Positions 33,422 to 45,062 of a DNA stretch of 64,000 nt are shown here, piece after piece. The position numbers and the translations under genes are program-made. The notes below the pieces were generated by a model. That model was not told the DNA's origin. It did no database searches and saw only the letters and a list, made by a program, of their open reading frames with translations. The stretch is from Plantago major (Eukaryota; Streptophyta; Magnoliopsida; Lamiales; Plantaginaceae), in assembly GCA_026545765.1 (NCBI GenBank), contig JAIFAC010000137.1, positions 103,115 through 167,114 of the forward strand, given 5' to 3'. Each line of letters starts with the position of its first letter. Position 1 is the first letter of the stretch.

Positions 33422-34226
33422 TGTTGATACGGATATATGTCCAATAAGATGCCATGTAGAAATGGTCCTGAAAAGATCACGCTTATCGCCATTCAAGATC
33501 GGTCCGACCTCACATGGTCCGTCTAAGTGAATCAACTAGTACGCTAAAGTCACTTCACCTCACAAATAGTCCGAGCTAGCCGAAAAGGACTTCTTAACGC
33601 TACGCCAAGACAAAGATGCCCAACTGACCGGACGAGATAGCCTCTCGACGCCACCTTTACATTAAGACCAAACGATATGTTGGAACCATCGAGATACTTC
33701 CGTGAGACTCTCGCTCGACATCCAGAGTTACCCCAAGGCGCATCAACCAAGGCAGATCCGTCTCAGGTGATCGACACGACCCAACAGTGGAACAAGACTT
33801 GAGGAAAAGGTCCAAACTACCCTCAGGGCCCCTAATCTCGATTGACATCGCTCACTATCGGCACAATGCCAAAGAGATTGGTCCAAATCAATTATACACT
33901 TGCACCATCTTACGAGTCACTTCATAAGCTACTAGCCTCTATAAATATAACTCAAGGTCCAAACTTTGAGGTAAGCCATATCAAGGAGAATCCTAAGTTC
34001 TAAGTGATTTTCCATATCATAAACTTCCTCATAACTATTACATCGAGAGCTTTCCAACTCTCTCGAAGAGTCTCTCACCCATCGACAACTAGAATCCGTA
34101 ACCCTTCTAACCTCCCCCATTCTTTCAGTACCCCGGTTCAGACAGAGCCCAAATTGACTTCAATTAGAGGATATTAGAATAGGTTACTTGTAGTAGTTTA
34201 GTTAGTATTGGCGCTAAACCCTCAAA
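33422..34226 (+). repeat. Gypsy 1 3' LTR
   Basis: Starts TGTTGATACGGATATATGTCC; by comparison with the LTRs ending CTCAACA at 44863 and 58205 it should end near 34226 (CCCTCAA, last bases lost). A TATA box CTATAAATATAA is at 33939-33950. CGTAA appears at several places where CAGAA would be expected. Confidence 0.8.
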
Positions 34227-34458
34227 GAACCATCGGTCTTCACGCCAGGACAATATGAGTGTGTTAGCCACTATAAGTGAGACCAACTCAAAGGAGCATG
34301 TTACTATCATCGTTTTACCTTTTAGACAATAATAGTAGATGTTAATTATATGTGGGCGATATCACCACCATTTGGTAGATGTAATTTTTATCCATAACTC
34401 ACAGATGACTTTACGATTTCGCGCGCTGGTGAGGAGGATCGACATTCGAGTCATAGTT
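34227..34458. other. Sequence between gypsy LTR and Pack-type element
   Basis: No gene or clear element end was seen in these 232 bases. Confidence 0.4.
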
Positions 34459-35576
34459 GCTTTGTCATTTCGAGAATAAAGAAAAGGCTAAGATTAAATT
34501 AAAAACAAAAATTAAAAGAAAACCAAAAACAAAATAGAAAATGAAATTAAAACAAAATGAATTTTTTTTTTTAAAACCGAAATTAAAAAACCAAATGAAA
34601 GATTCAAAACCCCTAATTGATAAATCATTTCTCCTGAAATCAAAACCCCTAATTAATTCTACTTGTTTATCTTGAATCTGAAACCATGTTCTCCTCTAGC
34701 TTCTCAACAACACCTTTCTACCCAAATCCTTCACTCACCAAATGTAATTCCTTCTTCCGGATCATCCCAATTACCCTATCTCCTAGAACCCGTTCCCTCC
34801 AAATCCGCAACGGAATTCGAGAACTTCGTCAAAGAATCGAAATAGTGAAAAACACTCAAAAAGTCACCGAAGCAATGAAACTGGTTGCAGCCGCTAAGGT
34901 GCGTAGAGCTCAATAAGCAGTCATCAATGGCAGTCGCTAAGCCGATGCACGAATCGCTGAATTGAAGAATCTAGGGTTAGATCCTGTTATGGTTAGTGTT
35001 GGGAGAAGGGGGAATACTCATTACAAGAGACAGGAGAGTCTTAATGTTGATAAATTTATTGAAGGCGATAGCTTTCTGACTTCTAAAGAAGCTCAGGTTA
35101 TTGTGGATCATGTGTTTTCCTTGTTTTTGAGTGAGGAGGTTGATAAAGTTGAGCTTTTGTGTCGTTGATCAAGTCTGATCCGTTGATTCATACTACTTTG
35201 CTTCCTTTATCAGCTAAGGGAGAAGCTTGTGATGTGTTTGGTAATAGTATAGATGCTCATTAAAACGATTTTTTTAAATTTCGTCTTTTTTTTATAATTC
35301 ATTTTTTTTAATTTCATTTTCTATTTTATTTTTCATTTTTCTTTTAATTTTTTGGTATAATTTTATTTTAAACTTTTCTTTATTCTAGAATGACAAAGCA
35401 TTTACGCATACCAAATCGACGTGACTACCGACAAGCAGTATACATCATCAGTAATAAACGCAATTTTGGCCAAAAGGATCGAAGCTAAAATTTAAAACAA
35501 CTAACTATAGTTAAAGCTGAATAAACGCTGAATCGCCATACCCCCTAAACTTTAGGACCAATTATGCCTTTTTGCC
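34459..35576. mobile_element. Mutator-like (Pack-type) element carrying atpC
   Basis: Inverted repeats of about 110 bases flank an atpC fragment: 34459-34570 and the complement of 35290-35400 (shared landmarks TGCTTTGTCATT, GAATAAAGAAAAG, AAAATAGAAAATGAAATTAAA). Long, AT-rich terminal repeats around a captured exon piece are typical of Pack-MULEs. The right terminus probably extends to about 35576 (the complement begins GGCAAAAAGGCATAATTGG). The matching left end is not visible and may have been cut, so no target duplication can be shown. No transposase is present. Confidence 0.6.
34686..35263 (+). pseudogene. atpC: Chloroplast ATP synthase gamma chain fragment
   Basis: The N-terminal part reads as a Ser/Thr-rich transit peptide, then GIRELRQRIEIVKNTQKVTE and the invariant AMKLVAAAKVRRAQ of F1 gamma, then a stop (34914). 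About 60 residues are then missing before RIAELKNLGLD, DKFIEG, KEAQVI and EEVDKVELL. A frameshift follows at about 35165, then SDPLIHT. The redox switch region reads CDVFGNS, so the second regulatory Cys is Ser. The gene normally encodes the central stalk subunit of the plastid ATP synthase. No introns are seen within the copied region. It lies inside a Mutator-like element and is a captured, non-working copy. Confidence 0.85.
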
Positions 35577-35582
35577 AAGGAT

Positions 35583-35972
35583 TTGATCAAGAAAGCGAAC
35601 GAGCTCTCCATTTTATGTGGAGTCTTAGTTTTCTTGATCATCCACAGGCCTAAGGAAAACAATGCAATGTTATGGCCTTCACCTGGGATTGTTAGTGAGG
35701 CCGTCCAAGATTTCTTTAGCTTTTCATATAAAAAGAGAAGCGAAAATATGGTGTTTCATGAAAAATTTGTTGAGAGGGAGTTGATGGAAGAGGGAGAAAT
35801 ACTCTCCAGTCTGAAGCATTGTAATGACATCAAGGAGGCGAACCAACTGATGAGTCATCTGGTCGATGGTGGCATATGTTTTGATCAACTTGATTTTAAT
35901 CAAGTAGCACTATTGAACGGGTATGCTCAGACGATGTTGGAGCGTATCAATGCGATGGAACAAGGTGCTTGA
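35583..35972 (+). pseudogene. Type I MADS-box fragment
   Basis: The protein starts inside the MADS domain with LIKKANELSILCGV, then WPSPG, and continues with a helical C-terminal part to a stop at 35970-35972. The first 20 or so residues of the MADS domain (the DNA-contacting N-terminus) are absent: just upstream lies the end of the neighbouring transposon at about 35576. No ATG stands at the start. Type I MADS genes are mostly single-exon regulators in female gametophyte and endosperm, which fits an uninterrupted 390-base frame. Whether the truncated frame is expressed is unknown. Subclass (alpha or gamma) is uncertain. Confidence 0.7.
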
Positions 35973-36191
35973 TAGTGAGTGTGGGATTTTGTAGGCGGCT
36001 TAAGGTGCCTGTCATCTGATAGTCAAAATTTACATAAATGTCTTGATGAATATGTTGTGAAAAGAGAGTGGAACTTTCACTATTATTTATAAAATTTATG
36101 GTTAAATAACTTAAAGTTTCATTAATAGTGCCATTGAATATCAAGAAGTCGTCTTTTATGTACAATATGCATGCATACCTGATATGCTAAA

Positions 36192-37630
36192 TGTCACGCC
36201 CCAAAACCAAATCACTTTGGCGCGACAGGCCGTCTATTGTGAGATGGGCTTACGCCAAGACGAAGCCTTACTTTAATCCTCAAACTACATAATTATCTCA
36301 GAGTGGTACAACAGAGCATCTAAAATCCCAAATACAATAATAATACATGTACTCAATACAAAACGGCAATCTCAACAGTACTAATAATCCTATACAATAC
36401 AAATCTCAGAGTCGCAGGAGCTACTAAACAGCCTTCACGTATCCGTCATCTGACTACCATCTCAACTCCAAAGTATTCTCGTCCAATCACTTACTAAATA
36501 TCTAAAAAAAAAATGTGTAAGGGTGAGCTCCTGGAACTTTTACCCGGATCAAGGACATATGAAAAGTTTACATACATATACAGTCCATTTTTATATCAAA
36601 CATAGTCGAAAATCATTTTGCATGGAACACATGTTACAATACACTCTTCACATTTAGCTCGAATCAAATATACACTACGGCCACACAAACCGTGGTGGCA
36701 CACAGGTCGACTTTCACATAACATATCCCCTAACACAATAGGATCACACACATAACACTGGGAGTACTCTAAAGCACGGCATTCCCCCTGAAAGGGTCAC
36801 ACACTTCATAGGCATATCGATGAGCATAAACGTACGTACACATAATCCATGCTTTATAAAATCACTTTCACAAATCGCATGCACAGACAAAACATTTTGG
36901 GATACACATACTTGATTCTTTTTTGGAATAGACTATTATATCAAGTCCCATAACATGATATAATAACCATAAGTTATTTTTCAATCGAAAACTATACATA
37001 TATATACATTTTATATCGAAAAATAAAAGCAAAAGTGTCAAGAGTTCCCTTACCTAAATCCATAAAGTTTACTGAACATTCGACCAACAGGCACTAGCTC
37101 CGTCCACAAGTATTGCGCCATTATGATTCTGAACCGTAGCACAATTGTCAATTCTTGCACCATAATTAATTATCTTTAATGACCAAGTAGTAGAAGGTTA
37201 ACAACTCACCTTCAAAACACACGAATTGCAAGCCTCCATATATTATGTTTCCTCAGATCAAGTCCATAATTCATCTCGATCTTTAATCATCTCCATCATA
37301 AGTCGGCCCAAGATGATTCCTCAGCCTATAGCTCCAATATTGACGGCTCACTCTCCATCCAAAAATCGTGTTAATATATAAATATATGTATTACTGTACG
37401 ATGATATCTATATATATACTTAGGGATCCTAAATACCATCCAACACTAATTACTTTGGTCCAACTTGTCGGTCCAAGCCCAATCCAATAAACTCGATAAA
37501 TCTCTTCTTATTTATCGATCCGTAAAATAATGACTAATAAAATCTCGTATAGCAACTCAAGTCCAAATAATTTCTTGTCTCCAAATTAAATTCAAATTGA
37601 CGATCCAAAATTTATTTCCGGAATTTTACA
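36192..37630 (-). repeat. 3' LTR of the minimal element
   Basis: 1439 bases. On the plus strand it runs from TGTCACGCCCC to GGAATTTTACA, so on the minus strand it starts TG and ends CA. Its first 200 plus-strand bases match 37929-38130 at about 90 percent or better. Confidence 0.75.
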
Positions 37631-37928
37631 TCCTCTCCTTAAAAGAAGTTTTGTCCTCAAACTTAACTCCACTACGCTTCCATCGCTACCGATCTCACAA
37701 ATAACCAATTTTCTAAACCTCGAAAAGACTAGCCTAAGCATCTCAAAGATTTTTACCTAGGTTCCTCAACGATTTTAACATAACTCCTCGAGTTTTCCCT
37801 TCATCCAAATCAACACTTCGCATATTCAGACATGGGACCTACACGCAACAAACCGGGACCTAGGCTCTGATACCACTTTTCTTCAACTCGAAGTTAAAAA
37901 TCTCGAACCTAGGCTCTGATACCACCTT
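37631..37928 (-). other. Interior of the minimal element, doubled PBS
   Basis: 298 bases. The PBS-containing motif CCTAGGCTCTGATACCAC occurs twice, at about 37858-37876 and 37908-37926, 50 bases apart. Only the second abuts the LTR. The purine tract (minus strand CTTTTAAGGAGAGGA) borders the other LTR. Confidence 0.7.
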
Positions 37929-38130
37929 TGTCACGCCCCAAAACCAAATCACTTTGGCGACGACCGCCTATCGTGAGATGGGCTCACGCCAAGACGAAGC
38001 CTTCCTTTAATCCTCAAATACATAAAAATATCTCAGAGTGGTACAACAGAGCATCTAAAATCCCAAATACAATAATATTACATGTCCTCAATACAAAACG
38101 ACAATCTCAACAGTACTAATAATCCTATAC
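37929..38130 (-). repeat. 5' LTR end of the minimal element
   Basis: The first 202 plus-strand bases of the LTR, starting TGTCACGCCCC, ending at AATCCTATAC where the SIRE LTR begins. In the intact LTR the same ten bases (about 36385-36395) are followed by AATACAAATC. Confidence 0.75.
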
Positions 38131-39769
38131 TGTTGGTCCAGATAACGGCAAAGTAAAAGACTAAGGGGGTGAAGAGTCTTTTAAAACTTTTGTCGATAAG
38201 CACAGTTTCTCAGATATCTTGTGAAGAAATCTGATACTTAATTTCAGAGAGCGGAAGACTTCTGAGATAAGTGCACAAGTTCAGCAAGATAAGTGTAAGT
38301 ACTTTGCAAGATAAGTGTAAGTACTTTGCAATATAAGTAAAACAAGTAATAAACTGCAGAAGGTAAATAACACAAGTCTTTTTATAGTGGTATCTGAAGG
38401 TGGCGTAATCCTTCAACTAATCCACTTCGGTCTTTCTCAGACCTAAAATCCACTAAGATAAATGAGGTAACCTTACAGATATCTTTTCTTGATTCCTAAA
38501 TGCACTAGGTTCCCAACCAAGTGTTGCCCCTGAGTTATTCCCCGGCTTTCATAGCCAAGTACTTGCTTTACTCAAAAACCTTTTGAGCTGTTCCTTAGTT
38601 TCCCAAACTAAGTACTTCCTTTGCTCAATAACCTTGGAGTTATTCCTTAGTTTCCCAAACTAAGTACTTCCTGTACTCCACGCCGCTTAAGGTGTCAAGT
38701 TAAGGTAAATTGTCGTGAGCTTCTTTAATAACTTGTTCGCTTATTCAGATAGCTCGTGAATCAAGTATACTTAATACACTTTGCAATGTATGGTATCTTG
38801 TTCTCATCGACCCAAGTCTATGGTAAGTGTTCAAGAGAATGAAACTTAGATAAGAAATCTTAGTTCAACTCTTTCACAAATAAAATGCTCGTAAGGATCG
38901 TGACACTTAGAACTTTTGTGCTACTTAGAATCAAGGTAAACCTTTCCAAGAACAGAATCAAGTGTCGGGTTCATGAGTCGACCGCTTTGGTCGCAATGTA
39001 AAGCTCAAGGTAAGTAGTTTGCTTGAGAGCGCCAGGTGAGTGTTCTGGAGTTCAAAGGTGTTCTAAGGTGTTTTCTCAAGCCTAAGTGTTGATATTTATA
39101 GATGAATTTTGAGTGCCGCTTGAATAGTATCCGCTAGTTTAAATCAAATTCAAACTATTGATATCGGAATATAGTACAGAAAGGTGCTTGTCTTCTTCTT
39201 CGGTTACCGCTTTTGTTCGACATTTCGTCATGCATTTAATGCACCGTATATATTTTGTCCTCAGTACCAACTAACTATGCAAGCTCGAGGCTTTGCACGC
39301 TCTTTTCCAGAGATCATCATAGCTCCGTATACCACTTGTTTGAACAACTTGTTATAATATGTTTCTTTTCAAGCATATTTTATGTCCAAGGTATCCGAGT
39401 GTAGATATTCCGTACGCACTTTCTTTCTCGTAAACCTTTTACTCGTATATCTTTTGCAACATGTATGTTTCAAAACACTTGTTTTTTCAAGATATCTAGA
39501 CATAGGTTTCGAAAACCCTCGTCTTCAACAATCTTGCAGCTTTCAAATCTTCAAACTGCTGATCTTTTCTCATTGATGCCTTCTTCGTCTTCTTCGTAAA
39601 ATAAAATTACATTTCGAGACCTAACATCCCATACAAGATTTGCTAGACTATCATACTCAAATGAGTTTCCTCTTTATAGTGTTCAAGTGAACTAAGAGTA
39701 CTAATCACCTTTCTGAGCTAAGATAAGTCATTAGGTTGCTGATCAAAATCTAAACAGATATTCCTAACA
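38131..39769 (-). repeat. SIRE LTR, copy D
   Basis: 1639 bases, complete at both ends (minus strand TGTTAGGAATATC to CTGGACCAACA). Longest LTR of the family here. Poly-C tract only about five bases. Confidence 0.9.
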
Positions 39770-40227
39770 AATTTCCCCCATTTTGATCAGTCAATGATGA
39801 CTATCTGACCTATTACAACTGGACGAGGAAACAATCCACCACTTAATCATTTCTTATGATCTTTAATTCATATAATTATGCGTAAAGTAAACATCAACCA
39901 AATCACAAGGTGTGATCTTTACGATAAGTTATCTTTATAGAAAATGATATCCGAGAGTAAGTTCATCGATATGATACATAGAAAGCTTACGTATAACTTT
40001 TTCAAGATTTAATGTAAAAGGTCAATCAAGAAAATCACGTAAACTACTTAGTCAAATAGAACAATGAGTTACCAAGCTCCAAGTGAACATTCTAAATGAC
40101 AAGTCTTCAAGTCTTCAAAAGCTTCATGGATCACCGCAAATTTCCTATCACCAAACCTTTGATATCATCGAGTAGTCATAGAGAAGAGTTATGACAATCA
40201 TCTCTGTCTCGCAAATCCACGACTTCC

Positions 40228-41403
40228 TCATGGTTTCGTGGGATTTCTCGACAAAATGCTCAATCTACGATACTTTCCCCACTTCCAAGCATGCTCGATT
40301 CTGATATCTGATAGCTTGAAGTATTCATAGATGATCTTCAGATATCTGATGTCACCCTTATATTGATCTTCAGTTAAGTAGAAGGACTCATAGGGTTCCA
40401 CCGCAAGTCTTGCTCTTGTGCCTGTTCCATTGATGTTGGGAATTCTGTGCACATCATCTGGCTTTCCATAAGGACATTCATCAGAGAGGTCCTTCTTCAT
40501 GGCTTATGTTCTCTTGATTACTTCAAAATCCAACCATGCTTTGATGTGGTTGGTGTTAATCAAGATTGGCTTATCTTTTCTCCATGCCATGAGTTGTTTA
40601 TGGATTGGTTCTGGAAACCTTGAATTTACGAGTAAGTGCTTGAGTTCCAGAATCCAGTAGCCATTCTTCTGATTAATGCACCTGTAGACAGAGGAATCAT
40701 TGTTGGTCACATACTCAATCTTGGCTTCTTCAAGCCTGAGTGGTAGTTGAAGTTTTCTTTGTTCAGCTCTCAGTCTGTTCCTTCGTTGTCTAGAATTCTC
40801 CTTTGGGGGATTGCTTGAAGAACCACCCTGGATTGACTTGGTATTTCCAGAGGGTGTTTTAGCTGCTAAAGGCTTTGCAGCTATGGGCTCAGTTAGGCTA
40901 TCAATTTTCCTTTTTCTGTGAAGAGGAGCTTCATCTTCATCAGTCTCTTCATCATCATCAAGATTAATTCTTGTGAGACTTTTGCAGCCTTCTTCATTGC
41001 CCAGGGATTTGATTTGGCCTTCTTCTTATTCTTCAGAAGATTCATCAATCCCTCTTACTTGTCTTCTCCTTGGAGCCTTGGTACTCCTTGGAGGTCTTTT
41101 TGCCATGGCCCTTGTTACCATTGTAGTTTCTTCATTGTCATTGAAGTAGCTACTATTTGCAAAGCACTGATTTGATGAGGGATCATCTATTCGAGTGGTG
41201 GAAGGTTTTCTTGTTTCCTCTTCCTTTCTGAGCGGCACCAACTCTAGATTTCTTCTTTCCTCCCCCTGATCTTGAGATCCAAATTCTCCCCCCTTAGTCA
41301 TTGTTGACTGACTAAGTACCACAAAAGAATCTGAGAGGGACTCAAAATTCTTTTACAAGTAGTTGTAGGCAGTGACCAACTTCTGAAGTTCAGCTTTGAT
41401 AAA
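40228..41403 (-). pseudogene. Third-ORF C-terminal half, copy D
   Basis: Open stretches at 41322-41026, 40710-40504 and 40500-40228 on the minus strand. It aligns with copy A 2490-3620 and copy C 20940-22110, and keeps the C-terminal block best: a Trp-rich part with DKPILINTNHIKAWLDFEV and, later, DQYKGDIRYLKIIYEYF. This copy retains CAG/CTG sites that are altered in copy A, so it is the best guide to the real C-terminal sequence. It ends abruptly at about 41403. Function unknown. Confidence 0.65.
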
Positions 41404-42969
41404 CTAGTATGCGACTTTATAGACTTTAACGCTCAGATTCACGTGAGCATCGCATGTGCTCGCTTTTCCTATTAATAAAACGCTTTTGCTTCTGAGGTCT
41501 AAGTCATTGGTTAGTCAAGTGTTATAAACCGTAGGTTATGGGTTCGATTTTCGAGAGCGAGATTAATCAAGCAATTAAGTGATAATTAAAAGTAATGATA
41601 TAACCAAGTAATAGGCGCGTGGGGGTCTCAATTGGAAAACCAATTTTACAATTATGCAGTACAAATCTGCATACATCGCTGGGTAATCCCACCCTCATGA
41701 ATCAAACGTGTGGGCGCGTGTCTCATCTTTTATCTTCTTTCCCACTTTCATTTTTCCACCGTCCAAATCCCTCTCTTCTTTCCCGAACAATTCATGAAAT
41801 AAGGTCCTCAAAACTATGTTATTTCAGAAGGAAAATTACACCAAATCCCCAATAAACACCCTATTAATAAGAAAGTCTCTCATTCGAACAATAACACCAT
41901 GCGATAAGCTTTATAAATCAATTACGCTTTTATTAAAAGCCAACTACTCGCCTCATGCGATTTACAATTAGTGACATGGATTTTCCGAATTAATTTTCTT
42001 TTTACAAATTACAATTAAGCCTCTTAATTATTCAACATTCAATTCATAACCCTAAAGTTTATTATAAATTCAAATCAACCCATATTTATTTTATTCCATT
42101 CAATTTCAAGCTCCATTAATGGAGTTTCAAATACCCATCAATGGAGCTTTAATGGTGGAAATTTTTTTTTTCTTTAAATTAGGAATTAGGGTTTAGTGTT
42201 AGTTGAATGCAAATTATGTGTTGATGATGGTGAAGATACTTGTAATTTGAAAAGAAATTGAGTTTGATGATGACGAATAAAATGAAGAATTAATGGTTAA
42301 ACATGGTGGTTTGATGAAGAAGAAGATGAAAATGAAAGTTTAAATTATTTTGGGTCAATTGTGAAATTATTTAAACTTTATAGGATTTGATGTGCAATTT
42401 ATAATTTAATTATCAATGTGGAAATTATTTAATGAACCGGTCAACGCGGAAAATACATTTTGGACCAAAATGTTATTGTTCAAATGTCAAGGACTAATAT
42501 GTTATTACGAACTTTATTTATTAGAGTACTAGAAGAAATTCATGAAGAAGGAGAGAGGAAGGACATCAATCTTTTTTCTCTAATTAAATTAAAACAAATA
42601 ATTCCGCACTAACTCAAACCCTAATTCAATCAAAGAAATACAATTCATTATAAAAAAACATCAATATTAATTATTTTCATATATTTATTGCACTCTTTGT
42701 AACTAGATGTCACAAAAACACGCGTAGCGTGTTATCGCATTCTAGTTTTGTAATAATTGAGATTGAATGAGATACATTAGTAGATTTTATCAACTGATAT
42801 TTAAAAATAATTAAATAGATAAATATAATGTCATGTTGATTTAGGAACGTATTAACTTCCTCTATGATAACACCGTGACCCCCTTGTAATCTTCGAGGTT
42901 TAACAATTAATATATTCTGATTGGGAAAAATCTTCTTAAAACATCCTCGAACAAATTTAATAAACTCAC
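41404..42969. other. AT-rich intergenic DNA
   Basis: No gene was recognised. Short GGTTCGATTTTCG-like sequence near 41540 and a CACGCGTAGCGTG palindrome at about 42719-42732 were noted; neither could be assigned to an element. Confidence 0.4.
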
Positions 42970-43400
42970 CTTTGACGCATATGGCATTCTTTTCACATCT
43001 TCATATGTAAGTAAGGCTCCTTCAGTCATGCCCGAAAATATTTTTAGTTGTTCTCCCTGGACAATTAAATAGAAGAAACGATGAGACGAGATGAATTTAT
43101 TTTTAAAATAAACCACTTACGTGAATGTTTAGATTAGAATATGACCCGAAGTTTATCTAGAACGGTTGGATAATCGGTTAGAAATACGACACTCCACATC
43201 ATGGCAGCAGCTATAACACTTTGACCCGATATAACAGTTGTGAATAAGTTGTCCAAAATCTCCTCATCGTTCAATTTTTCTTCAGCTGGATACAAATCTC
43301 TCTTCAATATGGATTGCAGAAAGTCATCTGAACTCACCTTTCCACCAAGGCTCTCCGCAATTATAAATTTTATTTGCTTTAATATTCGCTCCCGTGCATG
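42970..43400 (-). pseudogene. Cytochrome P450 fragment (CYP85-clan, CYP722-like)
   Basis: Two exons on the minus strand: about 43400-43146 (ARERILKQIKFIIAE, then SSDDFLQSILKRDLYPAEEKL, I-helix ISGQSVIAAAMMWSV) and 43056-42970 (EQLKIFSG to YEDVKRMPYASK, where the K helix ExxR should follow next). The intron between has acceptor TTGTCCAG but a weak GTCATA donor. The N-terminal third, the K helix and the haem-binding Cys region are absent. The unusual SGQ instead of AGxDT in the I helix and the overall wording resemble CYP722 and related CYP707-type enzymes that act on hormone-like terpenoids. It is a broken gene copy. Confidence 0.7.
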
Positions 43401-43957
43401 CGGAGAGGGAGGTGATGTACATCCACACAGAGGAGAATATCTCCCAGCGGACATTTGGACCTGATTTGATGGAGTTCCTGCTACTTCCTGGGAACCCAAT
43501 TGAGACATACAGGTACATGACGATGATTCCATCTAGGTGTATCAAACCCGAGGTGCGTGGCAGCACATGGTCCTCAGATAACTCAATTTCAATGGCCATA
43601 CGAGTGAGATCACTGCTCCCATTTGATGCGTCAAATCAAGTTCTGTATTTCTTAAAGCCAATAGTCAAATTCTCGGCACTACGAAAACCTGTAGTGCAGT
43701 GAAGTTAACCCCAAGGTCGGTCTCTAAGAACTTAACCAGCTGTTGCGTCGTTTACGAATAGTAGGCACAATATGAAGAAAGCAGTAAAGAGTTTGGGTGC
43801 TTCGACAACGAGTTTGTTATAACGATTCTGAGAATACACAAATGAACTAACTCAACTGGAAATCCCAAGATTTTGCGAGTTTCAGTTGCTCGGATCAATC
43901 TTTGATTGCTTGAGAGTCGCCCGAGTTTCGGCGTGGCTAAAGTGTAGGGGGGACATA
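43401..43957. other. Unassigned DNA before a gypsy LTR
   Basis: Open frames exist on both strands at 43394-43702 but neither gave a recognisable product. The last bases (TAGGGGGGACATA, 43945-43957) are a gypsy polypurine tract, so at least the right end belongs to a gypsy interior. Confidence 0.4.
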
Positions 43958-44863
43958 TGTTGATACGGACATGTGTCCAATCCGTTAAGGGCGCCATAGA
44001 GCGTGTCCTAAAGCGCATCAAGTCTGAGATAGCCTATTCATTGCTAGTCCGACCTTTGAATGGTCCGACATAAAGGAAACCATCTCAGTCAACTAGTATC
44101 TACAAGTCAAGACACCATTTCAAATTTAGGTTCACCAAGCTAGATGGATGACTTCAACTCGATAAAAGGTCATACGGTCCTTCAAGTACCACAAACCGTC
44201 ACCCTAAGATGCTAAACGGATCGGAGAGAATCTCGACGCCACCATCACAAGAAGACCAAACGATATAATGTAACCAAAGGAGATACTCCCTCCGGAACTT
44301 CAGGTCCGCACCTCGAGTTGCCCAAGGCCGATCAACCAAGCATACAGATCTCGAGGAACTTACACGACCCAACATGCGAACAAGATTCTCATAGGAAAGG
44401 TCCAACTATTCACAGCCCATTAATTAGTATTGGATTACTACTCACTAATGGGCCATGGGCCAAAGGTAGCATTGGAGTCCAAATCTGAAGCATACACTTG
44501 GCATCATCTTGTGAGCCCCCTCACAAGCATATGTTAACTATCAAAGTAGCACAAGGTCCAAGACCTTAAGGTAAGTCACAAGTCACAATTCCCCAGTGAT
44601 AAGCAATATCAAAGAGAGGATCCCTAAGTGATAAACACTCTTGATTTCATAACCTTCCTCATAACTATTACATTGAGAGCTTCCAACTCTCTCTAGAGTA
44701 AAGTCTCACCGGATTGACATATGCAATCCGTAACCCATTCTAACCCCCCACTTAGTCCTTTCTGTGTACTCTAGCTCTTGCTTCGGACTTCAAGTAGGAG
44801 GCGGATCCTAGATGAGGTTTCTTGTAATAATTTAGTTAGTGTTCGAGGTTTTACCCCTCAACA
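43958..44863 (+). repeat. Gypsy 3' LTR, otherwise truncated element
   Basis: 906 bases, TGTTGATACGGACATGTGTCC to CCCTCAACA, same family as the LTRs at 33422, 57360 and 63077. The purine tract before it shows that it is a 3' LTR rather than a clean solo LTR. The internal region is nearly all missing. Confidence 0.8.
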
Positions 44864-45062
44864 ATAATCATACATACTTAAGGGGGCTTGGCTAATCTCA
44901 GTACTACGTCGTACTGTACTAACGTTAGAACACTATTAAAAACATGACAAATGGCAAGCTTCACAATTAAAAAATTATTTATAAAATTTATAGTAATTCA
45001 AATACTTATAATTTTATTCATTTAAAAAATATATATAATTACTTTTAATAAATTAAAAATTA
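44864..45062. other. AT-rich spacer
   Basis: About 200 bases without recognisable features, turning very AT-rich from 44960. Confidence 0.4.

Larger units (their letters stand above)
7331..34226 (+). mobile_element. Tat-lineage gypsy element 1, split by a SIRE insertion
   Basis: The element begins inside gag (its 5' part is outside the window or lost) and runs gag zinc knuckle, protease, RT, RNase H, a second RNase H, integrase, 3' non-coding region with hairpins, antisense gene, PPT and 3' LTR. RT is interrupted at 8936/24012 by the 15.1 kb SIRE element; removing that insertion rejoins RT at a Cys-Pro-Lys/Asp-Pro-Tyr site. A second, archaeal-type RNase H between the first RNase H and the integrase, and an antisense ORF downstream of integrase, are marks of the Tat lineage (Tat, Ogre, Retand, Grande groups). 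Confidence 0.85.
36192..38130 (-). mobile_element. Minimal LTR element with long LTRs
   Basis: On the minus strand: 5' LTR (38130-37929, interrupted), PBS complementary to initiator tRNA-Met (37926-37912, GGTGGTATCAGAGCC), 298-base interior, polypurine tract (37646-37631) and 3' LTR (37630-36192). No coding capacity exists, so it must borrow proteins from another element. The 5' LTR is cut at 38130 by a SIRE element; the missing remainder is not in the expected place. Confidence 0.75.
38131..41403 (-). mobile_element. SIRE-type element, 3' part (copy D, minus strand)
   Basis: Minus-strand order: third-ORF C-terminal half (41403-40228), 3' UTR, polypurine tract (39786-39770), LTR (39769-38131). 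It inserted into the LTR of the minimal element. Its upstream part, including pol and the other LTR, is missing from 41404 on, so it is truncated. Confidence 0.85.

Noticed and set aside
33422..34226. Solo LTR
   Set aside because: A purine tract and continuous gypsy sequence precede it, so it is the 3' LTR of gypsy element 1.
41520..41600. Possible SINE or tRNA-like B box (GGTTCGATTTTCG)
   Set aside because: No matching A box at the right distance, no tail and no target duplication seen.
43394..43702. 102-codon plus-strand frame opposite the P450 fragment
   Set aside because: No recognisable product on either strand beyond the P450 exon; left as unassigned DNA.
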